A DNA stretch of 64,000 nucleotides, from contig CM068546.1 of the NCBI GenBank assembly GCA_035048495.1, positions 32,568,674-32,632,673 on the forward strand. Direction: 5' to 3'. Positions 25,308 through 36,944 of this stretch are shown one piece after another; within the stretch, counting starts at the first letter, position 1; every line of letters begins with the position of its first letter. The notes under the pieces were generated by a model. It saw nothing but the letters and a program-made list of their open reading frames with translations, was not told the DNA's origin and made no database searches. The position numbers and the translations under genes were made by a program. This stretch comes from Euptelea pleiosperma. Its lineage: Eukaryota > Streptophyta > Magnoliopsida > Ranunculales > Eupteleaceae.

Positions 25308-28300
25308 TCAAGCAGTACTGGCAATGGACTCGATTAGGAGCTGGTAACCTTCTGGCACTGTTGACTGCACCTGCACACATTCTGCCAATGCGGGAACATC
25401 AGCACTGAGGTCTAAATACCTGGCCAGTAATAGCAGCAGGTGAAAATCAGAAATTCGCTTCACAAATGAAAGGCTCTTTGTCCGGTCAAGGTGATTCTTT
25501 AGTGCTCTCATTGTCACTGGGGTATTCCTGTTCTCAATGGGAAAGGTTGATGAAAGTGGCCCCTGCATCATCAGCAAAGTTCATGTAAGAAATAGCATTG
25601 GAATTGTCCTCATCTCAATTTAGAAATGAAACATAGTCATGTCAAACGGGGCTATAATTGGGTTTTTCTGTTTATACAAGCAAACACAAATTTAAAAAGA
25701 CAGGAATATAGGCATTGTGATACTAACAGGTTAAAATTAGCAAACTAAGCATCATCATGGGACCAACTCTTTGATGACCTCCCAGTACAGGAGATCTGAT
25801 TTTAATATGTCTAAGGAAAACATATTTAAGAAACTGGACCTGAAGAAGAGTGCAATATTAACAAGTTAATAGACCACGAGAAGACAGAACAGACCACAAC
25901 ACTGAACAGCTCCTAAGCAATGTATCTCGAATAAAAAAAAACCAGTGGGAATTTATCCAATAGGCCAATACTATGGTAAGCAGCTCCTAAATCTTACTAC
26001 ACTGATCCATTAAATTTTTTTAATTTTTTTTATAAAGATTCATTAAATTTTATTTATTTTTGTAATGCCTTCTTTTCCATGTGTTCAAAGAAAATTATAG
26101 TATGACCACAGAGAATCTAATTGTAACTTGTGGGGATCATTCGAAACATTATCTGACTCATTGTTTCAGGAAAGGCTAGGGAGCATGGTGAAAGAAAATT
26201 AAAAATGCATATGTCCACAGCCATAAGTTGTATACGGTCTCAAGATTTGCAATCTAGCTTGCACGGATCATGAAGGGAAAAAAAATCAAATGTAAACATA
26301 TAGATTCCAAACAATACTTTTATAGAAGTAGCCCCATGTACTAATAGTAGGTGATATCATTCCACAGTCGATGGCCATTTAATGATCTGTGTAACAAGGT
26401 TCCTTATATTTTTATGAACTAATATTTGTATAATGATGAATCCTCAATACTATCACATAACTCTAATGATATGTTAGAGAGTTGTGTTTCCCAGCGAGGG
26501 ATTGTCTTACATGGGTAATATTCAATAATCATGCAAGAAGCAGCCACTAGAAGGAAAATAGTCACTAAAGTAATGACTGGTGAACACCCTGCTAATGCTA
26601 GCCAAACGCCTGAGTGGCTTTGGAAAAGAACTTTGTTCCTGTTCCTCTCTTGGTTTGCCAGTCAATATAGAAGGATTATGACTTGTTATAGTGATTAAGA
26701 AGAACTTGGAATAATGGAGAGGTTCCTAGATAGACGAAAAGGTATAGATAGGGTCTCAACCAAGCCAGGCAAGGATGCAGTGGAAAGATCAACTGCATAT
26801 TTATAGCATATAGATTGGGAAGTGAAGTTCTGAGAGTTGTAGTCCTCATAAAAATCAGTCAATCCTAATGCTAATACAAACTGAAAACATAGTGACAATA
26901 CTTTGTGTCTAATTCCCACAGGTCACAGTACCAGCATGATTTTAATATGTTATATATATTTTCCTTTAGACCGAATCAGCAGAGTACTGAGGGAGAAAGA
27001 CATTTAGTAAATGAGGATGGGACAATGAGGAGCTTCACTCCAAGAAAGAAGCCAAAAATGCATCAAAATGAAGATGCTTCCAAGAGTGATCTCTTCAAGA
27101 TCGGTATCATTTTTGTTAGATGATTACCAATGTCATAGCTTCCCTAATGCTTTTTAAGAAGTTCGAATAGGCTCGGTGAATAAGAATGCGCCATTCAAAC
27201 ACCTGTAATATATTTGGCCGTCTGGTCATGTAATGTTTCCATGATCCATAGTAGTGGCTGAGGCAGTTCGTAATTGAAAGATACCTTGTATGCTACGAAC
27301 TTGGGGTTCATTGCTGCATCCGACAAAATTCAATTGTTGCCAATTATTCACTGGCGCGTGGAATAGAATATCATCCAATATGTTGCTCTCAGATTTTTGG
27401 ACCGGCGGTACGACAGAACATTGTGCATTGCCTAACATATATGTATATTCATATGTATGTATGTATGCATGTATGGGTGTGCGATATATAACGATTTTTG
27501 GTGTGGAAAGGAAATTAATGATTAGATTAGATGGCCTATTGCCATTCTTGGTGTTGGATTTGAATCATATTGTGCAGAGTAGCCCTGATGTACTTTGTAA
27601 TACACATTATTTTTTTCTAAAATGATCTGCTTGTTAGACTTCTTTTGTCGTTGAACACCGTATAAATTACAATAGCAGCACCTTTACAGATGCCGGTCCC
27701 CCTTTAAGTTTGTGAATCACACACCACAGCAATTTTAGAGGTGGGATGTCCCTCTCTTCCCTTTCTCATCTCTTGCTGTCCAAAATGGTCCTTGTGTTGT
27801 GTATGGCCAAAGTTTAAAAAGGCTAGTTCGGGAATTGAGGCGTTTTGTCTCAAAAAGGCGAGGCGTAGCCTCGAGGCTGTACCGAGGCGTAAGCCTCGTT
27901 TAAGCCTCCGTTTTTTTTAAAATGTGCTTAAAAAATTCTGAAAAATATAGTTAATTCTATAAAAACGAGAAACAACATATCATGTGAAAAAAATAACTTA
28001 AATAAGCATAAAAGTAAATAAGGCTATAATTTTTTACCTTATGAGCGACTCTGTCTAGAATGCATGAATGCTGATATCAAATCTTAAAAAATAACAAAAA
28101 CAAACCCTAAACTTCCATGCCAAATCTTTTCTACAACTACACTACTATCATGCTCCTTAGAAACCCCTCTCATCTTTTTCGATCATATTATTAAAAAAAT
28201 AACAAAAACAAACCATTAAAGAAGGAAATATGATTAAGTTTTACATGTAGTTATGAAAAATAAGGCAAAAACCCAAAATATGGTCACATCAAGGGTTACG

Positions 28301-30635
28301 GTTTCGGGTTTTAACATGTACAAGTGAGGCTATAGCCTCACGTGCGCCTCGAGGCTATAGCCTCAGTGAATTGAGGCTTAAGCCTCAGAAATGACCACTA
28401 AGGCTATAGCCTCGAGGCTGTTTCTTAGAGCCTCGAGGCGAGGCGAGCCTCAAGGTGTAGCCTCAGAAAGCCTTTTTAAACCATGTGTATGGCAGGATGG
28501 AACTTTGCAATAGATGCATCAACGTTCAAGTTTTGTTTATTTTATTTATTTATTTATTTTTGTGACAGGTATGTTTAAGTTTTTTTGAAAAAAATATTAA
28601 CTAATTAATCCTGGTAATTATTTAATTTTTCATGTCAGACATGCATCAACCTGGTTATAATGACAAAGGCTTAATTAGTCATTCCTTTTGTTTTATTTTA
28701 CTATGTACACACCAATTATATGGTTCTAATGTATTTCAAGATGGATCACTTTTTTTCTTCGATGAACTGATATTTATCATGTGATCCCGTGTCAGGTTTT
28801 CTAGGGTTAACATGTCTGACATAAAAAATAAAAATAGAAATCTCATACACGTGTCTATGCTTATCGCTTTCAGTTACATAAGTTCTAAAGAATAAACAAT
28901 GCTCTATGATGATTCCATCTTCAAATCCAATAACACTGTGTTCTTGTCTCTCAAAGATGTGGACTGGTTGGTTCCATGAACGAGGGCTCTGTGTATTTCT
29001 AGGAAAAAGAAGATAAACTAGAAGCAGTATTCAGAAGACGCCAAAATGTCCAAGACACCATTTTGGGTTGATTTGTTACTTTGGCATTACAGAGTTTCGT
29101 CAATAAGATAGCTCAGGTACTGAAGACGTTGGAGCATGAGCAGTACTACAGAGGTAAGCACTACCACAACTAGGAAACTCTCCTGGTTGTATGTAATCTT
29201 GATGATTAGACTCAATCCAAAAGATGCCCTCCTATCAAGTGCCCACTTAAACTCTTCATTTCATCACGTCTTTCTCGGGTTCAGCCTCAACCTATATCTA
29301 TCTAGACTGTTGGTAGTATCGATCTCCTGTATGTTGTTAATCACTAAACATAACTGAGCTAAAGTTACAAAACAAACACATTTGACGATGTGTACAGTCG
29401 TGTGTTTCTTAGTCAAACCGGTCATCTGGGCCCACCCAAAGTAGAATCTAAAATCATCCTAAAGGTCCCAGATACATCTCAATACTGATTTCAACTAAAA
29501 TTAACATCATTATATATATAATTCAATAAGATTTTAATGCTGACATAAAACTTATCTAACATTTTCTACATTGTAGGAGAAGACAGAGCATGCTCACGGT
29601 AAATTAAACATAACATATAAAGAAAACCAATGAAGCTAGGTAACACACCTGATGATCGAGGATTTTAACCACCACCAAGAAGAAATCATTGTCAACTTCT
29701 TTGGTATCCTTCACCCCAACAACCACATCCTTCTTCATCCGAGAGAGCTTCGGATCGACCTCTACCCCACAATCTGTCTCAAACCACCCTTCCTTAAACA
29801 ACCTGACACACACATCGCTCATCTGGAACGCCTCAAAGTGCACGTCCGCATCCCCATCTTCATTCACTTCCAACTTAACTATCGCTGTGACCCACTCCTT
29901 AAGCCCACTCTCCCCATGAAGTTCCACTGCCTGAAGAATCTCCGAATTCGACAATGTATAATCCTTCTTATTCTGACTGATCGTTTGAGTGAATATAAAC
30001 CCTACTTTCCTCATCCCCAACCCTAATGCGATTGCTTCGACCTGCTTTTCCTCATCAGGATCCCGCAACAAGATCAAATTCTCTTCCGTCCCTTGCTGCG
30101 GTGGTTCGTAGATGAAATTTATCTCAACCTTCCCCTCTGATGAAACCGTTCCGTACATAAACCCACAGCGCTTAACAGCAAAAGCGAGCGATTCATTCAC
30201 GTAATGCTGGAACGCATTGGCTGCATCTCGATCGAACGAAACCGATTCACAGTGCGGAATCTCCTGCCTTGAAACCCTCATCTGCTTCGCAATGAGATCA
30301 TCCATGGTCATCTTCCGCCCAAACGACCCAGCCCGGTTAACCGGGGGTCCAGCGATAGACCGCTCCCCCTCGTAAGCCAGATAGATCATCGAACCGTGCG
30401 AAATTCCGAGAGAAGAAATTAAGGTATTGGGATTCGACATATCTGTAAACCGATGCTTGTCATCTAGGGTTTTCGCGAGGAGCAAGTTCTGGTTTTTCGA
30501 TAGGGTTTGATTAGCTACGGGGACTCTAAGTTGGTTCTCGATTAGGGTTTTGAGTCCAGAAACAGTGATGTGGGACTGGGGGTTGTCTATGGTGACTCGC
30601 TCTAAGCCGTCCCTGCTACGAACTCTGATCATCAT
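25308..30635 (-). CDS. NPL4: NPL4-like protein, CDC48 cofactor subunit
   Basis: Two coding exons, 30635-29649 (329 codons) and 25562-25308 (84 codons plus stop), joined in phase 0 across a 4086-bp intron. 413 aa, as in the Arabidopsis NPL4-like proteins from memory. Start ATG at 30635 reads MMIRVRSRDGLERV; an upstream in-frame TTG is not used. Residues 1 to about 75 form the ubiquitin-like fold typical of the family. The NPL4/MPN-like region follows, with GSFGRKMTMDDLIAKQMRV, FQHYVNESLAFAVKR, MYGTVSSEGKVEINFIYEPP and GLGMRKVGFIFTQT. The second exon opens GPLSSTFPIENRNTPVTMRA and ends in a helical tail. The family acts with UFD1 and CDC48 to extract ubiquitinated proteins. A truncated G-box MITE starts 263 bp upstream of the ATG. 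Confidence 0.95.
26970..27123 (+). other. Coding-like fragment inside the NPL4 intron
   Basis: After a good acceptor (TTTCCTTTAG at 26960-26969) an open frame reads STEGERHLVNEDGTMRSFTP then RKKPKMHQNEDASKSDLF before a stop at 27121. The composition, basic and polar with no repeat character, looks like a real C-terminal exon rather than chance. It is on the strand opposite NPL4 and no upstream exon was found in 25.6-26.9 kb. It may be a captured or decayed gene piece. Function unknown. Confidence 0.3.
27808..28485. mobile_element. hAT-like foldback element (GAGGC type) with perfect 8-bp duplication
   Basis: 678 bp. Ends CAAAGTTTAAAAAGGC and GCCTTTTTAAACCATG, flanked by TGTATGGC on both sides (8 of 8). 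Interior dominated near both ends by GCCTCGAGGC words (CGAGGCGTAGCCTCGAGGCT). In the NPL4 intron. Confidence 0.85.
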
Positions 30636-30897
30636 CTTTGCAGAATTCGCCTCCAAATTTGAAGAAAGTTTCTCTAAATTTATCAGTACTGTCGTTAAAT
30701 CTGGAGGAAACTGATTTGTGGAATTGGCAACTGTGGTATTTAAATATGGTAGAAGAATTGGAGCTCACGAAAGCTTCGAATCATTGTAGCTTGAGGAATA
30801 TGAGAAAGTATTGTTTGTGGCGATAGGTTTTAAACCGTTTAATTGAGAGAGGAGGGTTATTCCGATTTCCAAATCCTAGTTGGTAACAGGTTCATTG

Positions 30898-31674
30898 GAG
30901 TAAAACTTGCATGACCGTCGGTCACAATATCAGCCACGTGTTACTTTTTTAGAAGACACTGACCGTATGGATGATTGACCAATCCCTTGGTGGAAGAGTA
31001 AACCTTCGCTCACACCTGTGTGAGCAAAGCCGATCACACACCACAATATGAGCCACATGGCACACTCTTAGAGGACGATGACCGTATGGATGTTTGGCCA
31101 GCCTCTCGTTAACTCTGAAAACAAAAAATTAGCCTGATTAGTTATGTCAGACCTTTAGATCTAGTACCCCAAATAATGGTCAATAATACTCTAAATTCTA
31201 CGGTTAAAAGCAACCTATGCAAATGACTCCAATCCAATGCTTAGAAATCACTAATCAAGCTAATTTTTGGTTTACAAGTCATACGAGGGACTAGCCAAAC
31301 ATCCATACGGTCATCGTCCTCTAAGAGTGTACCTCATGGCTCATATTGTGATGTGTGATCGGCTTTGCTCACACACAAGTGCGAGCGAATGTTTTCTCTT
31401 GTTGGGCTCACAAACCAAAAATCAACATGATTAGTGATTACTAAGCGTTGGATTAGAGTCATTTTCATGGGTTGATTTTAACTGTAGAAATTTGAGTATT
31501 ATTTGGGGTAAAAGATCTGAAGGTTTGAAATCACTATTCCTGATTTTTGGTTTGCAGATCCACCTTGGGATTGGACAAACAACCATACTGTCAGAGTTCT
31601 CAAAATGTGCCACGTGGCTCATTTTTGGGCGGTCAGGGATTTTATGACCGGCTGCGGTCATTCAAGTTTTACTC
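30898..31674. mobile_element. G-box foldback MITE upstream of NPL4, split by a second copy
   Basis: Outer element starts GAGTAAAACTTGCATGACCG and ends CATTCAAGTTTTACTC. Outer 9-mers GGTTCATTG and AGTTCATGG match 7 of 9. CACGTG at 30935-30940. A second family member (30997-31398) lies inside, at the point where the consensus reads CCTAGGTGGGCCTACAAACC; the outer element resumes after 31398. Confidence 0.8.
30997..31398. mobile_element. GAGTAAACCTTCGCTCACAC subfamily MITE nested in 30898-31674
   Basis: Ends GAGTAAACCTTCGCTCACAC and a diverged mirror finishing GCGAGCGAATGTTTTCTC. Flanks TTGGTGGAA and TTGTTGGGC agree at 6 of 9 positions. Same subfamily as 62929-63301, which has a perfect duplication. 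Confidence 0.75.
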
Positions 31675-32435
31675 AGTTCATGGATACTAACAAGTGTGTG
31701 GCACGTGCATTTGCACACGTGATTAACAAATTTCTAATACCATGAGGTACATCAAATTTGGTACACTTTTCTCCTGCTGAATTCATTTATTCGTCAATAC
31801 CAAATTTTTTTGAGTCCGTCTAGAACTACACCAATTTCTTACATCCAATTCTTACACCTGGTGGTGGGGCCTAGGGATTGGCCAAACATCCATACGGTCG
31901 TAGTCCTCTAAGAGTATGCCACGTGGCTCATATTGTGTCCTGTAACCAGAGCCTATCATTTTAGGGCGGTAACTGGAGCCAGACCCAAATATAAATTAGA
32001 AGTTTTGGAATGGGATGATTTTTGTTGAGAATGGTCTCTATTGTGAAGAGATCACCCTCACAAAAATTTAAATCAATTCAAATCATTCTGATATCCCTAG
32101 CATGGTTTACAAGTTGAAAAATTATGGACTTAACTTGAAACTCACATTTGATGGTGTTAGAAATTTCAGAATGGGCTGAGTTTTTGTAGGAGTGATCTTT
32201 ACAGTGAGGAGATCATCCTCACCAAAAATCAGCCATTGATTTATCTTCCACGTGGGTACACCAAAATTGGTGTGAAATTATGTGTGAAAATGTGTCTGCT
32301 GAGTCTGACGCTTTATAAAAATAATTGTGAAAAATGAAAAAAACTCAACCTTGGTTAAAGGTCTTGAGGTTGGCACACTAAAGTAAACACGTGTCACGTG
32401 CTAACAAATTCGGTATCGTAGATTTACCCTGGCGG
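31675..32435. repeat. Intergenic repeat fragments
   Basis: Half of a G-box MITE right arm (about 31860-31935, with CACGTG at 31920) and a copy of the 6355-6721 foldback family without clear termini (about 31975-32270). No gene. Confidence 0.55.
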
Positions 32436-32856
32436 CTGTTCTTTGATGCAGACTTCGGTATCAAAATTTTGATGCAGAAGAAGTCCCTCAAATTGCAATG
32501 TTTTAGACTCGTTTGGGCCCACTTGCCCCTAGCTTGAACATCTGGCCTACATTATGATAGACCTACACACAAAAAACCAGCGTGATTGGTAATTTCTAGC
32601 CATTGGATTTGAGCAATTTTCATCATGGGCTTTAGGAACTGGCATATGAGTTGGTTCCAAGCCCATGATGAAAAAAGTGCTCAAATCCAATGGCTAGGAA
32701 TCGCTAATGACGCTGATTTTTGTGTGTGGGTCCACCAAAATGTGGGCCAAACATTCAGGGGAGCAGTGGGCCCAAAAGAATCTACTATATGGCAAATAGA
32801 GGGTATTCTGCATCAAAATTTTGATACAGAAGCTTGCATCATAGATTTTTCCATCT
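32436..32856. mobile_element. Long foldback element (TCGGTATCAAAATTTTGAT ends)
   Basis: Arms: GATGCAGACTTCGGTATCAA at left against TTTTGATACAGAAGCTTGCA at right. The core is near-palindromic: AGCCATTGGATTTGAGCA, TTTTCATCATGGGCTT, then AAGCCCATGATGAAAA and TGCTCAAATCCAATGGCT. Sister copy at 56822-57222; end fragments at 34300-34325 and 35895-35940. Confidence 0.75.
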
Positions 32857-32911
32857 GATGGAAATAGAAACCGGCCACCACTTACATGGGTCCCACCTAT
32901 GTGGTTTCTTC

Positions 32912-33122
32912 CAAGGTTTAAATAACGGCCGTTATAACAGATTCGGACCTCCCCTGTTACGTTATGGACCGTTAAAGCGTCCAAAAATAACGGCTGTTAT
33001 AAACGAAAATAACGGACGTTATTTCTCCGTTTTCGCCCCTGAGCATTTTTTTTCGTTATAACGGAAAAAACAGTAACGCTCCCAGTCCGTTATACCGTTA
33101 TAACTGTCCCCTTTAAACCTTG
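32912..33122. mobile_element. hAT-like palindromic MITE with perfect 8-bp duplication
   Basis: 211 bp. CAAGGTTTAAATAACGGCCG to CCCCTTTAAACCTTG, flanked by GTTTCTTC on both sides (8 of 8). Shortest well-bounded copy of the CGTTATAACGG family here. Confidence 0.88.
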
Positions 33123-33422
33123 GTTTCTTCTCCTTTGCAGAGCATGTGTTTTTTCTTCTCCTTTTCCTTGACTGGTGGAATATTGTGACCACCTCCTTTA
33201 CCTTGCTTGAGTTAACCTAATTTGAGAATGTTAGTAAGTGATTATTATTAGTCTCTAAGTTGGGCTCTTGCATCTGGTAGCATGTGTTTTGGTTCTTCGC
33301 TACACCAGTGAACGAATTTCGTTCTATTTGGTTAGAACGGCCCTGGCCCATAAAATCCGAGCCCACCGCAACCCAGGTTAGTCGGTTAAGTCAACGGGAC
33401 GCGGTTAATTTTTTTCCGAAAA

Positions 33423-34115
33423 ATTTCATAAAGAAAAAAAATTTAAATGTATGTATTAAAACAAAAAAAAAAAATTTTATGACATTAACAAAAAAAAAGT
33501 AACTAAACGCCCTTTCAAAGGGCTTCTCACCTTGACAAAAATTAAAGCTGAAAAAAAAGTTGAAAAGGCACACAGACGCCCTTTAAAAGAGTGTTTCCCT
33601 ATAAAGAGTAAAACTTCTATCAGTGATACGGGCCACGTGCAACTCTTAGTGGACGCTGACCGTATGGATGTTCGGACAATCACTAGGTGGGCCTACAGAC
33701 CAAAAATAAACATGATCAGTGGTTTATAAGTGTTGGATTGAAGTTATTTTCATGGGTTGATTTTAACAGTAGGATTTGAGCATTATTTGAGTGCAAAGAT
33801 CTGAAGGTTATAAATTACTAACCAGACTGATTTTTGGTTTGCAGGTCCACTGAGGGGCTGGCCAAACATCCATAAGGTCAACGTCCACTAAGAGTGTGCC
33901 ACGTGGCTTGTACTGCTGACAGAAGTTTTACTCTTCTATGGGCAAATGCCGTACAGACACCCTTTAAAAGGGCGTTTGTCAGCCTTTTACAGCTTTAATT
34001 TTTGTCAGGGTGAGACGCCCTTTGAAAGGGCGTTTAGTTACTTTTTTTTGTAAATGTCATAAAGTTTTTTTTTTGTTTTATAAATACATTTAAATTTTTT
34101 TTGGTTTATGAAATT
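33423..34115. mobile_element. Large foldback element whose loop holds a G-box MITE
   Basis: Left arm 33423-33605 (AAATTTCATAAAG, GTAACTAAACGCCCTTTCAA, AATTAAAGCTG, GACGCCCTTTAAAAG) is mirrored by 33934-34115 (ACCCTTTAAAAGGGCGT, CAGCTTTAATTTTTGTCA, TTGAAAGGGCGTTTAGTTAC, TTTATGAAATTTT). The MITE at 33606-33933 sits at the apex. Confidence 0.75.
33606..33933. mobile_element. G-box foldback MITE at a hairpin apex
   Basis: Starts GAGTAAAACTTCTATC, ends GACAGAAGTTTTACTC. CACGTG near both ends (about 33635 and 33900). The 9-mers outside (CCCTATAAA, TTCTATGGG) are inverted rather than direct relatives, because they belong to the arms of the outer hairpin. Confidence 0.8.
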
Positions 34116-34462
34116 TTATTTTTATTTTTTGTACTGACATGGCACAACTTGAGCAGGGCCGTTTTATTTGGTCTGTGCGGCCCTAGTGCCTAGACGTCGT
34201 TCCCTTTGGTAACTGCGTGCGTCTCACTTTAGGGTTGAGCTTTTCCTGGGTTGTGCCCCAAAATTCAGACCGATCATGTTTATTCAGAAACGGCTAAATC
34301 TACTCAAAATTTTTGATACCGAATATGGCTATGCCACAACACATGTCCGGTCACAACACTCAATACGAGCCACGTGGCGCACGATCAGAGGGCGCTGACT
34401 GTATGGATGTTTGGCCAGTCCCTCGGTGGACCTACAAACCAAAAATCAGCCTGATCAGTGAT

Positions 34463-34745
34463 TTACAACCTTTGCAACTACATGGAATTAGGGTGTCTTC
34501 TGAGGTGGTTAAACAAACCCTAATGCGACTCAAAAATTTATCCAAGATTGCATTAGGGTTCTTCATTTGGGTGAAATGACAAACCAATTACTGATTTGTC
34601 GCTCGATGATAAGTTAAATTTGATGAAGGAGAAAGGGATTTGCCGAACGATTGTGACCTACACTTCAGTTATTAAATGTCTTTGTTCATGAGAGAGACTC
34701 GAAGATGCAGAGTAATTGCTTAATGAGATGGTGGGTAATGGGTTA
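34463..34745 (+). pseudogene. PPR-protein gene relic
   Basis: Plus-strand frames read GIRVSSEVVKQTLMRLKNLS then KIALGFFIWVK, stop, QTNY, and after a gap LMKEKGICRTIVTYTSVIKC, LCS, stop, ERLEDAE, stop, LLNEMVGNGLSP. The first part is the usual pre-repeat region of plant P-class PPR proteins; the second is about one and a half PPR motifs. At least three stops and a missing centre show it is dead. It directly follows a truncated G-box MITE (34345-34465). Confidence 0.7.
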
Positions 34746-34860
34746 AGCCCATTTCCTTCATTTCTCCAGGAGAGTGGGAGAATAAAACTCTGCAAGTCGG
34801 GTTGGAGAAACGAAGAGAGAAATGGAAGAAGGAACGATGAAGAGGAAGGTAAGAGGCTAA

Positions 34861-35802
34861 GAGCATTTCCAACTGAACGCCATATCTCCAATTTGGAGAG
34901 TGGAAATGCTCCAACTGTATGCTATATGGGGTCTCCAAAATGGAAATGAGATTTAACTATATTTTTATAAAATTAATATAACTTTTAATATATAAATCTA
35001 TTTTTTTTTAAATTAGGATTAATGTAAAGGTATTGTTGATACCTTTAAAATGAGACTAATATTTAATATGTTTAATGTAAATTTAAAAAAATAGTTTTTA
35101 TTATATATTAATTAGGGCTTAGGGGTGTCAATTTTACTCGTTTAACCGAAACCGAAAACACCGATTCCGGTTCCACATTTTTGGGAACCGATTAAAAAGA
35201 ATTGAAAATGAAATCGAACAAAAAATAATGGTTTCGGTTCTGAGTAGTTTAATATGAAACCGAACCGATAGGACTTAGAAGCGAACCGATAGGACTTAGT
35301 AGCGAACCGATAGGAATCGGAACAGAAACCAAATAATCGATTCCAGTTTCTGGTTCATCATTTTGAGAACTAGAGTCGTTCAAAATCGAAACCAATAAGA
35401 TCTAGAACTTGAATTATTGGCCACTTCTGGAACCGACCCATTGATACCCTTATTGATTCGGACCCGATCCGATAAAAAAATATGTCGATCCGGATCCAAT
35501 CTAAAGATATCAGATCACATAATCGTGATCTTGAACTGATCCAATAGATAGAAGAGTTCTGAACCCAATCCGATCCACTAAATTATAAATAAATTTTATA
35601 ATTTGAATTTTGGAGGGAAATTAATTGAGTTTTTGTAAAGTTTTGGAAGAAATGATTAAATTGTGTTATAGAGATATGTAAATAAAAGTTTATAGAGACG
35701 TGTTGGTTGGAACCCTTGGAAAACCAACGAGCTCCAAATGTACTTTTTAATAAAAAATGATATTTTGGGTCTCTAAAATAGAGACCACGGTTGGAGTTGC
35801 TC
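34861..35802. mobile_element. PIF/Harbinger-like non-autonomous element
   Basis: Ends GAGCATTTCCAAC and GTTGGAGTTGCTC, each flanked by TAA (34858-34860, 35803-35805), the 3-bp target typical of PIF/Harbinger. The interior holds degenerate AACCGAT/ACCGGTT words (35140-35430) and a GATCCGGATC field (35455-35580), which may be later insertions. Confidence 0.6.
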
Positions 35803-35956
35803 TAATGGAGGCGAGAGAAGAAAAATGAAAGTTAAAAACAAAAGTCAAACTTGATAAGTTTTTATATTTAAAACAGACGCGTGTTGTGCATAGCTGTATT
35901 CGGTATCAAAACTTTGATATCGAAGTCGACATTGTAGATTTACCCTTCAGAACTGA

Positions 35957-36107
35957 GTGTAAAACTTGCCTGACCACCTGTGGTGTGGTATCTTACCAGA
36001 CCACACACAAGCTGTTTGCCGCGTGGATTTTGTACGGTAGCAAGCCACATCGACAGGAGCCACAAACTCATCCTCTGGTTAACCTACTCAGGTTTGGTGA
36101 GAGTAAA
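35957..36107. repeat. Fragment of a foldback family (CTTGCCTGACCACCTGTGG)
   Basis: GTGTAAAACTTGCCTGACCA and following sequence match 38086-38190, showing a further interior type attached to TAAAACTT ends. Truncated. No gene in 35803-36205. Confidence 0.5.
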
Positions 36108-36205
36108 TGAAAAAAGTGAGAAAAAATAAAAGTAAAAAAAAGTAGAGCAACATGAAGAAGACACGTGGTAATTTCTTATAAGACACTGACTTTAGATGCT
36201 TGACC

Positions 36206-36944
36206 CATGGTTTTAAAAACGGCTGTTTAAACGGAAACACCCCAAGCACGTTTTTGTTAAAACCGTTTAAACACGTTTTAACGTATTTGAATTTAACGGC
36301 TGTTTATTTTGTTTTAACGGTCGTTAAAATTGTTTAAACAACTGTTAAATTCTGATTTTTTTTTTTTGTGAAAAAATGTCTGTTAAATCCGTTAAATTCG
36401 TGTTTTTTCTAATTTTCAAATTTCAAAATTCAAAATTTGAATTTCAGTGCCATTTTTTTTTTTCCGTTAAAACCCGTTTAATTCCATTTTTGCCCCTAGC
36501 CGTTTCAATCCATTTTAACAGCCGTTTAAATGGTGACGCCCCCAGTCCGTTTAACAGTTAAAACGGCCTCCTTTAAACTTTGAGTAAAACCAAGGTTTAA
36601 AGGAGGCCGTTTTAACGGTATAACGCATTGGAGGGCATTACCGTTAAAACGGATTGTAACAGCCAGGGCCAATGAAAGAAAAAATGGAATTTAACGGATT
36701 TTAACAGAAAAAACGGAAAAAATGGCACTGAAAGTCAAAATTTGAAATTTGAAATTGAAAATTTCAAAAAATGAAAAAATGGATTTTAACAGCCATTTTT
36801 TTCCACAAAAATTTCCAGAATTTAACGACTCTGAAAACGAACAAAAAAAAGCCAGTAAATTCAAAGCGTCAAAACGGATTTTAACGATTTTACTGTAACG
36901 GGCTTGGGGCGATACCCTTTAAACAACTGTTTTTAAAACCATGA
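36206..36944. mobile_element. Inverted pair of hAT-like MITEs separated by 8 bp
   Basis: First copy 36206-36586 (CATGGTTTTAAAAACGGC to CCTTTAAACTTTG), spacer AGTAAAAC, second copy 36595-36944 in the opposite orientation (CAAGGTTTAAAGGAGGCC to GTTTTTAAAACCATG). The outermost flanks GCTTGACC and CTTTGACC are similar (the latter one base out from the end); the flanks at the spacer are not, so the pair may have inserted as one unit. Confidence 0.65.

Noticed and set aside
30633..30656. Longer NPL4 start giving MEANSAK before MMIRV
   Set aside because: The first codon would be TTG; family proteins start near MMIRVRSRDG, and an ATG is there.
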